From NCBI RefSeq assembly GCF_000219625.1, contig NC_018216.1, positions 124,001 to 188,000 on the forward strand: a stretch of 64,000 nt of DNA, written 5' to 3'. A program made the position numbers and the translations under genes. The notes beneath the pieces are model-generated. The model was not told the DNA's origin and did not search any database. It saw only the letters and a list, made by a program, of their open reading frames with translations. This DNA comes from Zymoseptoria tritici IPO323. Its lineage: Eukaryota > Ascomycota > Dothideomycetes > Mycosphaerellales > Mycosphaerellaceae. Shown in pieces: positions 1 through 10,400 of the stretch; positions within the stretch are counted from its first letter, which is position 1, and every line of letters begins with the position of its first letter.

Positions 1-1
1 C

Positions 2-2467
2 GATAACGAGGAAACCGAGCCCGGCATCCGACGTTAGGTTGCTAAACATATTACGAACCTTAACATAGTCCTTGCCGACATTAAGAGAGCCGGACTTACT
101 ATATTAGCTCTTAAGTCGCGATAGTTCTCGACAGGGGTACTAATTGTCGGGTACGTTTGTAATGTGTATAGCCGTTACCCTAATAAAGTACGAGTCGTTA
201 AGATTACCGAGTAGCCTGCTCTAGACAACCCTAAGGAGGTTCGAGTATTCCTAGGCGTAGTCGTATACTTCCGCATCTAGATTAAGAAGTATGCACAGGT
301 ATTAGCTCCGCTATATAATCTACTAAAGCCTAATATGTGCTAGTGTTAGACCGCCGAGCATAACGCATTAATAGAGAAATTAAAGAAGGCTCTCGTTACT
401 ACACCGGCTCTTAAGACTATAGACTACGTTTCGGGAGGACAGATTATCCTTACTGTTAATGCATCCGGGGATAGGTTCGGAGTAGTCCTTATGCAACGAG
501 ATGTCGACAACTATAAGACAAGACACCTATCTCGGTATAAAAGCGGCATCTAGAAGCCGAACGAGCGAAAGTTCGACGCTAGGAAACTTAAGTGTCTTAG
601 TGTTTTAAAGGTATTAAAGAAACTAAAGCACTATCTCTACGGTGTTTACTTCCTACTTAAGCTAGATGCGAATACTCTAGTCTATTAGTTAAACCGACTA
701 CCGACCGACTTACCTAACGTAGTAATAATAAGGTAGCTTTTATAGATACGACTATTTAATTTCGATGTAAAGCATATTCCCGGCCGACTATATACTACTA
801 CAGATGCGCTATCTCGATAACCGCGTACTTAGTCCGATAACATCGACGAGGAGCATAAGCAGGACTATAAAGAAATAATTAACAGCACGCTATATATAGT
901 ATACGCGAATCGTGTCGAGGCCGAAGAGATTACCCCTACTCTAGAAGAGGAACTTGTTCGGAACAGCATTAACGGCTTCCTCTTAGACTTCTACCGCAAT
1001 GTAACATACTACCTCCTAACTCTTCGACGACCGGTAGGAGTAAACAGGAACAGCTAGCATGCCTTTAAGAAACGGGCATCTCGCTACTTAGTTAGGGAGC
1101 GCTGCCTATAGTATTAGAAAAGAATTAATAAGCCGCTATATAGAGTTATTAATAAGGAGTCTAAGCAGAAGTCGATTATCCGTACCCTCTATAGGGACCC
1201 TACCTCCGGCTATAGAGGGCGTAAAGGGACCTATATAAAGATCGCTTGTCGGTATTACTAGTAGGGACTATATAAGTAGGTCCGAGATTTCGTCGGAAAG
1301 TGCCCTAAGTATCTTCTTCGATCGTCCGGACTAGCGAGTATGTCGGAACTACACCTAAGATACAACAGCTATATTAGCGAGTTATAGTATGTAGACGTCG
1401 TTTATATCGATAGCTCTGGAAGCATTATTATAGCTAGGGAGTCTCTCTCTAGATAGCCGGAAGGAAGGATCGTAAATAAGGGGTAGAATTAAGGTGTAAG
1501 CTTAAAGTAGGTCGCGAAGTTTCTTTTTAAGGACGTCTTCTTACGCACTAGAGCCTATAACCGGATCTTCTTTAATAGAGGGCCTAAGAACTACGGCGAT
1601 GTGCCTAAACTGCTAGCTTAAATAGATACAAACCTTAGTCGTATATCCGCCTACTACCCTAAAGCGAACGGTCTAGTCGAGCGTAGACATCCTAACATCC
1701 TAGACGTCCTCTTAAAGTGTACGTAGAGCAAGCTAAAGGGCTAGAGATCCTTTTTCTACGCAGCACTATAGGCAGACCGTACTACTGTTCGTAGGTCTAC
1801 GGGATATACACCGGCAAGTCTTTTCTATACATTTAATATCGTCCTACCTATTAAGCTGCGGTACAACACTTAGAAAACGATTAACTAGAAGACGGTTCGT
1901 ACGACCGAAGACTTGCTAGCCGCTCGAGTAAGGCAGATCTTCTGCTCTAAGAAGGATATTAGAGAAGTTACCGCCCTATAGCGTAGGCTACGAGATGCCT
2001 AGAAGGAGTACTAGGATATAAACTATAATGTCGACAATAAGCTACTTAAGAAGGGGCAGCTCGTGCTGTTAAAAAGAGGCGAGCGAAAGTCTACCTACGA
2101 GAAGCTGTCCTTTCGATAGAAGGGGCCCTACCGAGTAACAAGTATAAGCCTAGACACCGGTACCTACAAGATTGTAGAGTTAGACGAGGCAGAACTCTAA
2201 GGCACATAGTCTAGGGATATACTTCGGGTAATCCCTACAGACTACCTCGAGCATGTTAATAAGCTCGAAAAGCTAATACGTAGGGACCTAAACCCTAAGT
2301 AGCTTACGAGTGTTAAAAGTAAGGATAAAGAGCCGGCATTACCTTAGGGCGACGACCCTACCGCTAAACAGTATAGAGAACCGGCTCCCGGACCTCCGAA
2401 CATCGTATAGGGGGTAAGGGAATCCTCGCTATCCCTAGAAGAACGATTACAGTACCTAAGAATCTAA
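2..2467 (+). pseudogene. Ty3/Gypsy pol, 3' part (RT end, RNase H, integrase)
   Basis: A single frame runs from base 2 to a TAA at 2465-2467 without a frameshift, over about 820 codons, but is interrupted by many TAG codons. The first 350 bases match the C-terminal part of a Gypsy reverse transcriptase (EVRVFLGVVVYFR, then LAPLYNLLK). Bases 420-830 match RNase H (ILTVNASGDRFGVVL, HYLYGVYFLL, FDVKHIPGRL). Bases 1040-2000 match the integrase, with a zinc-binding-like region near 1200-1320, a core near 1380-1480, and a catalytic-Glu-like NGLVERRHP near 1670-1690. A basic C-terminal segment near 2040-2240 resembles the strand-transfer tail. The 5' half lies outside the window. The element is dead and the mutations are almost all transitions. 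Confidence 0.88.
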
Positions 2468-2490
2468 GTGCGGCTATAATTCGTATTAAA

Positions 2491-2521
2491 ATGTTTCCTA
2501 GACTAATAGTCTAGCAAACAT
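2491..2521. repeat. Hairpin repeat, copy 1
   Basis: This is a near-perfect palindrome with arms ATGTTTCCTAGAC and GTCTAGCAAACAT and a short TA-rich loop. The same arms recur at 2550, 2730 and 6318. It lies just downstream of the Gypsy pol stop codon. Confidence 0.7.
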
Positions 2522-2549
2522 AGCGACGTATGCTCTCGGCTTACTATAG

Positions 2550-2581
2550 TTGTTTTCTAGACTAGTAGTCTAGCAAAGGCT
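2550..2581 (+). repeat. Left terminal hairpin of the 3.8-kb unit
   Basis: The arms TTGTTTTCTAGAC and GTCTAGCAAAGGCT are separated by a 5-base loop. It is the reverse complement of the sequence at 6318-6360, apart from loop length and two outer-arm differences, at least one of them a transition of the kind RIP makes. Confidence 0.65.
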
Positions 2582-2729
2582 CCGCTCGCTCTCTCGGGCA
2601 AACATTATTATTACCTAAAGAGACACACATATTTCTTTATGTTAAAGGGAGCTCTTTTCGCCTACAACAAGACTCCCCCGGCACGACCTTATCTCCGTCC
2701 TCGCCGCTAGTGCTGCCGGATAGGCCTAG

Positions 2730-2771
2730 TTGTTTGCTAGACTATTTAGAAAAAGGGGTCTAGTAAACATT
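2730..2771. repeat. Hairpin repeat, copy 3
   Basis: The arms TTGTTTGCTAGAC and GGGTCTAGTAAACAT flank a loop of about 14 bases. The right arm and the bases after it resemble those of the right terminal hairpin at 6345-6366, in direct orientation. This suggests a stray or truncated copy of the same repeat family. Confidence 0.6.
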
Positions 2772-2982
2772 TGCGAAGGATAGGACATTGCCTAGGTGTC
2801 TCTGCTAGCTACGACTAATCTACTATTGTTCAGAGCGTACTAAACACACGTTCTCTACCCTAAAGGGGAGGGAGTTACAATTTACGAAGCTTAGTCGCCC
2901 TTTCGGACATTTAGGGGCTAGGCTGCCTTTTCCTAGACAATTATGCACATGCTGCTACAATTACGAGACTGCTAATGCGAGC

Positions 2983-3110
2983 AACAATCACCGACGCAAT
3001 AATCACCGACATAACAATTACCGACGCAACAATTACCGACACAATAATTACCGACATAACAATTATAGGCCTTTCCTAACAATTACGAGCTCTTCTAACA
3101 ATTACGAGCA
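2983..3110. repeat. 15-bp minisatellite
   Basis: Five uninterrupted 15-base units of the type AACAATTACCGACGC run from 2983 to 3057. Looser copies containing AACAATTACGAGC follow to about 3110. Unit-to-unit differences are mostly C/T, as expected after RIP. Confidence 0.8.
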
Positions 3111-3365
3111 CAAGCACGCACACAATTCACGAACACACAATTTACGAACAAGCAAGGGACCCGCTTTCTACCTGCTCGCCTTACTTAATAGCCTTAATCT
3201 TCTCTACACCTCCGACTTCCCTATAACATCTACTACATCTTCTTTCTTTCCTATCTCCTTATACCTCCCCTAACGACTCCTTTTCCTCCTAGAAGAACCT
3301 TATCTGCGTCCTCGCAGACCTTCGACCTAATTAAACACCCTCTACGAGCCCCCCCCTCGACATAC

Positions 3366-3490
3366 TTACTAACCGAGCGCATTAGCGCAAAACAACACCG
3401 AGCGCGCCGAGCGCATATAACATATATACTAACCGAGCGCATTAGCGCAAAAATAGCTTCGAAACGATACGAGCGCACCGAGCGTATATA
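3366..3490. repeat. Two-copy 60-bp tandem repeat
   Basis: TACTAACCGAGCGCATTAGC occurs at about 3367 and again 60 bases later at about 3427. Each copy is followed by clustered GAGCGC/CCGAGCG motifs and a TATATAA-like stretch. It lies just upstream of the degenerate frame that begins at 3588 and may belong to that element's 5' region. Confidence 0.65.
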
Positions 3491-3587
3491 ATACACCTTA
3501 ATAACGAGCGCAACTGCGTATACTACTACTAACATAGACAATATCCTAGCTCGCCTCCGGAGCGCACCCTTAACAAACAATAAAGAA

Positions 3588-6312
3588 ATGCGTGTAGCCT
3601 TCTCGACTACGTAGAACACTAGAGAGCTAGGAAAACTCGAGAGTCTCCTTAAGAGTATGCTAGACGCGGACCGCGAGCGAGTAGTGTTAGACATCGTTAA
3701 TACCTTAGAATTTAGATTGGAAAAAGCAGCAGAGTTTGCAGCAGGCATGTAGGATTTCGTATAGATAAACCGGGTCCCTATTACCTTAGGAACCGAGAAG
3801 ATTACTAGACAGGACAGTATTGTAGCTACTTATCCGAGGCTAGTAGCGGCAGCTACGGATAGTAGGAGGACCCGCAACTACAAGAAGGGCATTTACGACG
3901 CCCTTATAAAAGAATAGGGACAGGACGTAATAGATGCAAACCCGGAACTAAGGCAATACGTGTACAAATCCGAGAATATAGCAAAAGAGATTCGAAAGCT
4001 ACCTTCGAAGTACAAGACATAGTCCGATAAGGGTACGATAGTAGCTATACTTGTTTTACGAGAATACATTCGTTAGTACAGTTAGGGCGTAGGACAGGGT
4101 TATTCGGATCCGAGAGGGACTAAGTACACTACTAAGGACTTCTTTACAGTCGCTAAACTAGGAGGAATCGATCGCCCTACGCAGGAGTAGATTAACATTG
4201 TACGTAATACGTACAACCGGTATATAGATAGTCGTAGGTAGATAGTACCCTACAAGCCTAAGGGAAAGGAGAAGGAGATTGCGTCTAGATCTAACACTTA
4301 GAAGTAGATCGAAGCACCTCCCGCTATAAGCACGCGGTCCAAAACTAAGGAAAAGCTAACTAATCTCGGCAGTCTTCCTATGCGCGGTACCCCTTCCGAG
4401 AGTAGCTCCGGCCGCCCCTAAACACCCTACTCCGGCAGATCTATTTCTAGCCCTAGTCTCGGAAGGAGTATCTACGTAAGTCCTATTGTTCGCACTACGG
4501 GAAGGGCTCGCTTAGTAAGTTAGGTAGTAACTAAAACACAGATCGCTCTCGGTATGCCTATTACGGAACCTACGAACACGACCTATAATTGCAAGGACGC
4601 CTTACCTTAAATTATCGCTACGATTAATAGCCTACGGAAGCTTCCGCTTTCGCAACGTCTTACTACCCCGAACTAGCTGTTTCGATGCCTGTAGCTGCTG
4701 TATCCGGACAGTACGAAGCTAAAGGATAAGTGCACGTTCCTATGCTACAATTATGCGAGGGACCTGCTTTAGTACTTCGGAATTAAGGTAAAGACTAGGA
4801 ATGTAATAGCAAAGAACAATACGCTCTTTAAACTTACTACCCTTAAGTACGATACGTATAAGCTTAGCTAGCTAAAGACAGGTTCTAAGACGTATAAGAT
4901 GTAGTTTAAGGATGCTCGTCCGTCTCGACTATCGGACTTCCTTAGGCCGTACTGCTTCGACAATAACGTCCTACGCAGAGAACTCGGCTAGCTTAACTTT
5001 AACAGCTTCTTTAATAAGGCTCGCTAAGCGATGTACTTAACGGCCGGTTAGGAGAACGAGTTTAAGAGAAATAGTACGCTTAACATTCCCCTCTTCGCGT
5101 AGATCGGACAGGATAAGGCCCTTTACAAGATTATTAATAAGGAAATAGATATGTACTTGTAGCATTAGCGCGAAATTAATAGCTAGCCTAACTACGGATG
5201 GCTTCGCACGATGTGCTACTCTTAGATCTAGCAGCTTATCCGCTAGGACATTTTATACTAGCTGCTATATGTTCTTCTGCGAGGTAACTATAAGCACCGG
5301 CTAGTGTCGTACCTATACTACGCTAAAAGTACTAAGAAGGGCGACAATACTACCTTTAAGCACATCGACCTTACAGTTAGCCGCATAGTCGAGGAGAATC
5401 GCGGTATTAACTAGATTTAAGGTACGGTCTCCTTAACAGACGAGGGCAAGAAGGACTGTACGGTGCTCGTTAAGAGGATGTACGAGAAGGAGATCTTTTA
5501 GGAATAGTACTAGTAGATAAAGGCTAACAACTGCGCAGACGGAGTAGTATAGAAGATCGATAATACAGTACTGCCGCAACACTTCCTAGATCGCTATAAG
5601 CTTAAGTAGGAACACGTTCCTTGTAAGGCATTTAATGTTCGCATTACGGTTCCGCATCTGCTACATAGTGTCGACACTAAGGCAGAGACCGAGCGTCGAA
5701 CGATTCTTCCCTAGTTCGTAGCTGTGTATATAGATAGTTCTCTCGAATATGCCGAAGCTAGTAACTAGGAGATGCTACGCAAAGCTTACATAAACCTAAC
5801 CGCCCCTAACAAGACACCCTCCGGGCTTATTAACAAGTACGGCAAGATTCCTTACGCCTTCCCTACGGCTGTGTCTTTAATACCTAACAACTACATCGCT
5901 ACTACGCTTATTACTTACGAGAAGTAGGAGAGCCCTAGAGTCGTCGTCGAATTAGAGAAGCTTATACGCCTTAATGTTGTCGATCTAAGGGCGTAGATTA
6001 AGAAGCAGCGAGATGCGACTGTAGCTCGAGTAAAGGCAAACTATAAGGACATTAAGTACGCGGAGAGGAATACGTTCGGTAACCGATCGTACTACAACGC
6101 TAAGGACAAGCATCCGACCGACTTCTAGAAGTACTAGCCTTTACTAGCTAAAGTCGCGCCTAACGATATAGACGATAGGGAACGTAAGCTGCTTAGGTAG
6201 GGAGAAGTAGACATCGTAGTACCCTAGGAAGTCCCCGACTTACTTATCGGCAAGGATAGTAAGCGCGTACCTAGACGCGACATGTAGTAGGAGGATAGTA
6301 CTTAGCGATAGG
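3588..6312 (+). pseudogene. Degenerate ORF, 2OG/Fe(II) oxygenase-like repeat protein
   Basis: An ATG at 3588 opens a frame that stays in phase for about 900 codons, broken only by TAG/TAA codons of RIP type. The N-terminal third is basic and Ser/Thr-rich, with no family recognised. The C-terminal half contains GDNTTFKHIDLTV (near 5340-5380), then IQGTVSLTDEGKKDCTVLV, then FNVRITVPHLLHS followed by RRTILPQFVAVY (near 5630-5720). The order H-x-D, then a distal His, then Arg resembles a double-stranded beta-helix dioxygenase, and I recall similar proteins of unknown role scattered in fungal genomes. The fold assignment is inference; the long in-phase frame is seen directly. It lies inside the hairpin-bounded unit and is inactive. 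Confidence 0.45.
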
Positions 6313-6317
6313 TTTAT

Positions 6318-6360
6318 AGCCTTTGCTAGACCCAAAATCCGCATCGGGTCTAGGAAACAT
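6318..6360 (-). repeat. Right terminal hairpin of the 3.8-kb unit
   Basis: The arms AGCCTTTGCTAGACCC and GGGTCTAGGAAACAT flank a 12-base loop. Its reverse complement matches the left end at 2550-2581, including 14 of 14 bases of the inner arm. Confidence 0.65.
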
Positions 6361-7440
6361 TTAGTGCGAACAGGACATAAGGAGCGGCTGTTTTCTACAC
6401 TAGCGCTTGTTTTAAGGTTCTTTTTTCTTTTTATTACTTCTTTTGTTTTGTTTCTTTTGTTTTAGCTGTAATGCATGCGATAGACATGCGTAGTAGGTAC
6501 AAAACCCGAGGATAGGGACAGTCTACGTTAGCAATAAGTTAAAAAGGACGACGATAGTGCTAGATCTGGAGGGTTTTTACGCTTTGAGCGTGCACAATAG
6601 TATAGTTTAGGTTCTTGCAGTGTCTAGGTTAGACACTACAGGAGGGGGACAGATGTAGTAGGGAATATCGCACTGTTACGTGTAGTCTATATCTAGCTTT
6701 AGCTTCGTATGTAGGTCGGAGGATTATTAAGACACCTACGGAGGAACAGGACATCGACCACTAGCACCTCCGGAAGGACCTTCGACACGCACACGAGGCC
6801 TAACAGTACAGAGCACTTAATACTACCTCTTTTGCCCCCCTACCTTTTACTCTAATTGTATAGTTTACCGCCCTTTTTGCCCCCTATGCTACTCTATACG
6901 TCCGCACTGCTACTATCCGCGGGAGATCGGAACCTTTGGAAGTTCCCCCCTTATAGTATATATTTTTTAGGAATCTGCATATGCTTAGATTTATACGTTC
7001 TTAAGACGCCTTATACAACCTACTAGTCGACACGTCTAGGCCGATAACGAAGCGGCTAACAGACATAGTAGCCTAACGGCTAGCTATTTAGGGTACGCAC
7101 AGAAGCAGTTCGGCTAACCCTATGTCGCAAGCAGGGTTGTGCTCTATATGTTACTATATGCGCTATTGCGTTATATAGGTCCTCTATTCTGTAATGCTCC
7201 TCTTAAACTTGTAGGTTTTACCCGGTTAGGAAGTCGTAGACTTCTAAGTACTTCGTTACATAGTCGATATAGTTTACTACAAGTTTAAGAGGGGGAAGAC
7301 TTAAATCTTTTGCGAGATTCTTATCTTTTGTCGAAGGAAGAGGGTCGAGTCTAGTACACCGCGAGCGCGGTGTTGTAGTTTTATATCGTACGATAGATAA
7401 ATAGGTATCTAGTAGTTGTATCTAGTATCTAGTAGCCGTA
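6361..7440. other. RIP-mutated spacer between elements
   Basis: No coding frame was recognised here. The stretch includes a T-rich tract at 6418-6465, runs of C at 6835 and 6945, and an inverted repeat (listed separately). By position it should contain the 3' untranslated part and 3' LTR of the minus-strand chromodomain element, but I could not match it to the LTRs at 12,502 and 13,794. Confidence 0.4.
7199..7292. repeat. 16-bp perfect inverted repeat
   Basis: CCTCTTAAACTTGTAG (7199-7214) is the exact reverse complement of 7277-7292, with a 62-base spacer. Survival of a perfect 16-base match inside heavily mutated DNA suggests a recent small element or a hairpin end. What it belongs to is unknown. 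Confidence 0.6.
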
Positions 7441-7452
7441 TCTAGTATCCGG
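7404..7452. repeat. Short tandem repeat of GTATCTAGTA
   Basis: Four to five loose copies of the unit GTATCTAGTA occur in a row, at the 3' side of the minus-strand Gypsy element just after its chromodomain-coding part. Confidence 0.6.
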
Positions 7453-7454
7453 TA

Positions 7455-10400
7455 AAGGTAAGGGCCCGTAATAAAGAACCGGACTAAGGAGTCTAACGTC
7501 GCGTAGTTTAAGGTTATATAGGACCGTCTACCGTATTCGCGTCGCTGTAGAGTGTTTCGAAACGCTCGAGGGCTACTATATCCTTAAACTCGCGTAAAGG
7601 CTCCTAAGTAGGTCGGTCGTAACCTACCTACTTAATAAGAGCCTCTTAGTAATAGCCGCGGCCGACGCGCCTCGTACGACAGCGAAGAAGCGCCTCTATA
7701 CCGTATTCTTCGTCTCCCGCATCGTTAAGAATCGCGGCGGGCTACGAATCCGTAACGATCTAGGACGGAAGCGCATCGTTATACACTAAGCGTAAGAGCG
7801 ACGTATAAAACCTCGGATAAATACCGCGAGGAACATCGAGCTCGACGAAGTAGGGCATACTCTCGAAAGTACGAACAACTATATACTTCGCGTAAATTTA
7901 GTCGAGCTTCTTCATAGGCCGGTCTGTCTTAATATTCTAAAGTAAGAGCCAGACCTTGTCCCCGACCTTGTACTTAGTAGCGACGTTCCGGGACCGGTTC
8001 GTATAGTACTCCTACTACTACTAGGCTACGGCTATTGCTAAGGCGGCGAACTCGCGAGCCTATTATAGCTTAGTAATAATATACGTACCTTCCTCGCGAG
8101 GGTTCCGAGGCGACTCGACAGTGTCGGAAATAGTCTCGATCGTACATAGGTAGTACCCGTATATAAGGAAGAAGGGAGAGCCCTACGTCGTAGAGGGTAC
8201 GCGCGAATCTAAGGCGATCTGTACGAGCGAGAGCCACTTGCCCCAATCGCCCTAATTATAGCTAACGAATGCCTGCAAGTAGGTCTTAACTTCCTAGTTC
8301 CGTCGTTCGGTAGAACCGTCGGTCTCTAGGTAGTACGTAGTAGATAGTCGCCGAACGACACCTAACCGCTCGCATACTTCTTTCTAGAGGGCGTTAACGA
8401 ATTAAACACCTCGATCCGACGTAATGCCGGTAGGTAGCTAGTATATGCCGACGTAGCGTTCGATAAGGAGCTCTACAACGCCCTTAGCGTCGAATTGGCC
8501 GGGAGGGACTCGTAAGAGCATAGTGCCTTTCCCGAGGCGATCCGTAATAATAAGGAGGGTAGTAGCGCCGTCCTCCTCGTTAGGCGCTAGGTCTGTAACA
8601 AAGTCTATCGATATCTCTATCTAAATGCGCTCCGGGATCGGTAAGGGACGTAATAGCCCGCGTCGCTTCTCTCTCTAGATAGTAGTCTATCCGTACGTAG
8701 TATAGTTTCGTACGAACTTACGTACTTCGGCGTTTATTCCCGGCTAGAAGAACTGTCGAGATAGAAAGTCGATAGTAGCATCGCGTTCGGTATGTCTACC
8801 GAGGACCGAGTTATACGTCGTTTAGATAACCCTTGTCGTTAGCAGTTCGAAGAGAGGTAGCCAGATCCGTTCTCGAAAGCGAAGTAGGCCGTCCCGTATA
8901 TTGCATTCCCCAATAGAGAGCTTAAAGTTAAGATCTATAGGGAACGCCTATTAACCTTATTCGACGGCCTTGAGTGCGCGTAAGTAACTATTTCCGCACA
9001 GCAGCGAAAAAGCGTCTATCTAAAGCTACGATAACTCGGTATCGTCCGGGAAGGGAGAAGTAGGCGTAGATAGCTCGGTAGGGAAGGTCTTTAGGCTAGA
9101 GTCGAGTAAGATTCCCTCTCGACTACGTAGCCTATCGTCGGATTTGTCTCGCGGCATGTCCTACTCCTATCGAGATAACGTATCTAGGACGGTAGCTTAT
9201 TTTCTAGGGCGATAAACTAACAACATACGGAAGGGCGCGAGGAACTCGCTCTATCGGATTTAGCGTTCGTTAAGAGACTTCTTAATAAAGAAAGGCTCGA
9301 GGTTCTTATAATCCGTAAGGACCTCGAATTCGTACTTTAGTCCGCGTAGTTCCGAATTCTATTCCTTTAAACACTTAACGATAGCTAAGAGTTCTTTGTC
9401 GTAGATGTCGTAGTTAATCTCGGCAATAGCGTGTCGCTACGAGAAGAACGCTACTAGTCGCTAAGTCTATAGTACCGTATTAAATTAATATAGTACACTA
9501 CCCGTCGCCTAGCCCGAAGAGTCGGGCTCGACTCGCGTCTTCTTATCTAGGTCGTAGCTTGCTAGGACAGGTCCGTAGATAAAAGCGTCCTTAATATCCT
9601 CGAAGGCCTTATCCTGTTCGTCTCCCTAACGAAAGCCTATTGTCTTCTTCGTAAGATCGGTAAGAGGGCGAACGAGATCGCTATACTTACAGATAAACAT
9701 CCTATAGTAATTAGCAAACCCGAGGAACGAGCAGACTCCGCGAACAGTTAGGGGTCTATCCTAGTCCTAGATAGCCTATACCTTCGCGGGGTCTATTCGT
9801 ACGCCGATACCTACTTCGACGATATATCCTAGGTACTTCGTAGTACGAGTCTTGAACTCGTACTTTAATATATCTAGGACAAGCTCGCTATCCTCGATAC
9901 GTTATAAAACCTACGTTACCTTCTCCTAGTAGTCGGCAAGGGTACCGGAAGAGAAGATAAGGATATTGTCGATATAGGCTATACAAAAGTTGTCGAGTAA
10001 GTTGCGTAGGATCTAGTTTAGATACCGTTAGAAGGTAGCCGGCGCACTAGTAAGACTAAAGGGGCAAACGTTCTACTCGAACAAGCCGTAGCGGGTACGG
10101 AAAGCAGTCTTCTATTCCTCGCCTTTAGCAATACGGATCCGATAAAATGCGGTAGAAACGTCGAGCTTTATAAGCTACTTAGCTTTACTAAGAGACGTAA
10201 GCGTCTCTTAGATAAGCGGGAGGGGAAAACGGTCCTTTAGAGTAATAGCGTTTAGGCTACGGTAGTCGATATAGAAACGAAGGCTGCCGCCGGGTTTCTT
10301 AGCGAAAAGAACTAGCGCAGCGGTAGGGGACTTGCTATACCGAATATAGCCCTTCTCGAGGAGCGAGTATAGTTCCTTCCGGAGGACTAAGAGCTCGTCC

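Larger units (their letters stand above)
2550..6360. mobile_element. Candidate element bounded by palindromic inverted repeats
   Basis: The left end (2550-2581) and right end (6318-6360) are reverse complements of one another in both arms: an outer arm like ATGTTTCCTAGAC and an inner arm GTCTAGCAAAGGCT (14 of 14 identical). Each end can itself fold into a hairpin. The 3.8 kb between them holds two tandem repeats and one long degenerate frame (3588-6312). Seen directly: the ends, the frame and the RIP mutations. Inferred: that this is one transposable unit. No target-site duplication was recognised, and no transposase motif is evident in the frame. It could also be a foldback repeat family that merely flanks the frame. 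Confidence 0.5.

Noticed and set aside
3251..3748. 165-codon minus-strand ORF in the RIP block
   Set aside because: It runs across the 60-bp tandem repeats and antisense to the start of the long degenerate plus-strand frame; the translation is low complexity and repeats ALMRSVS from the tandem copies.
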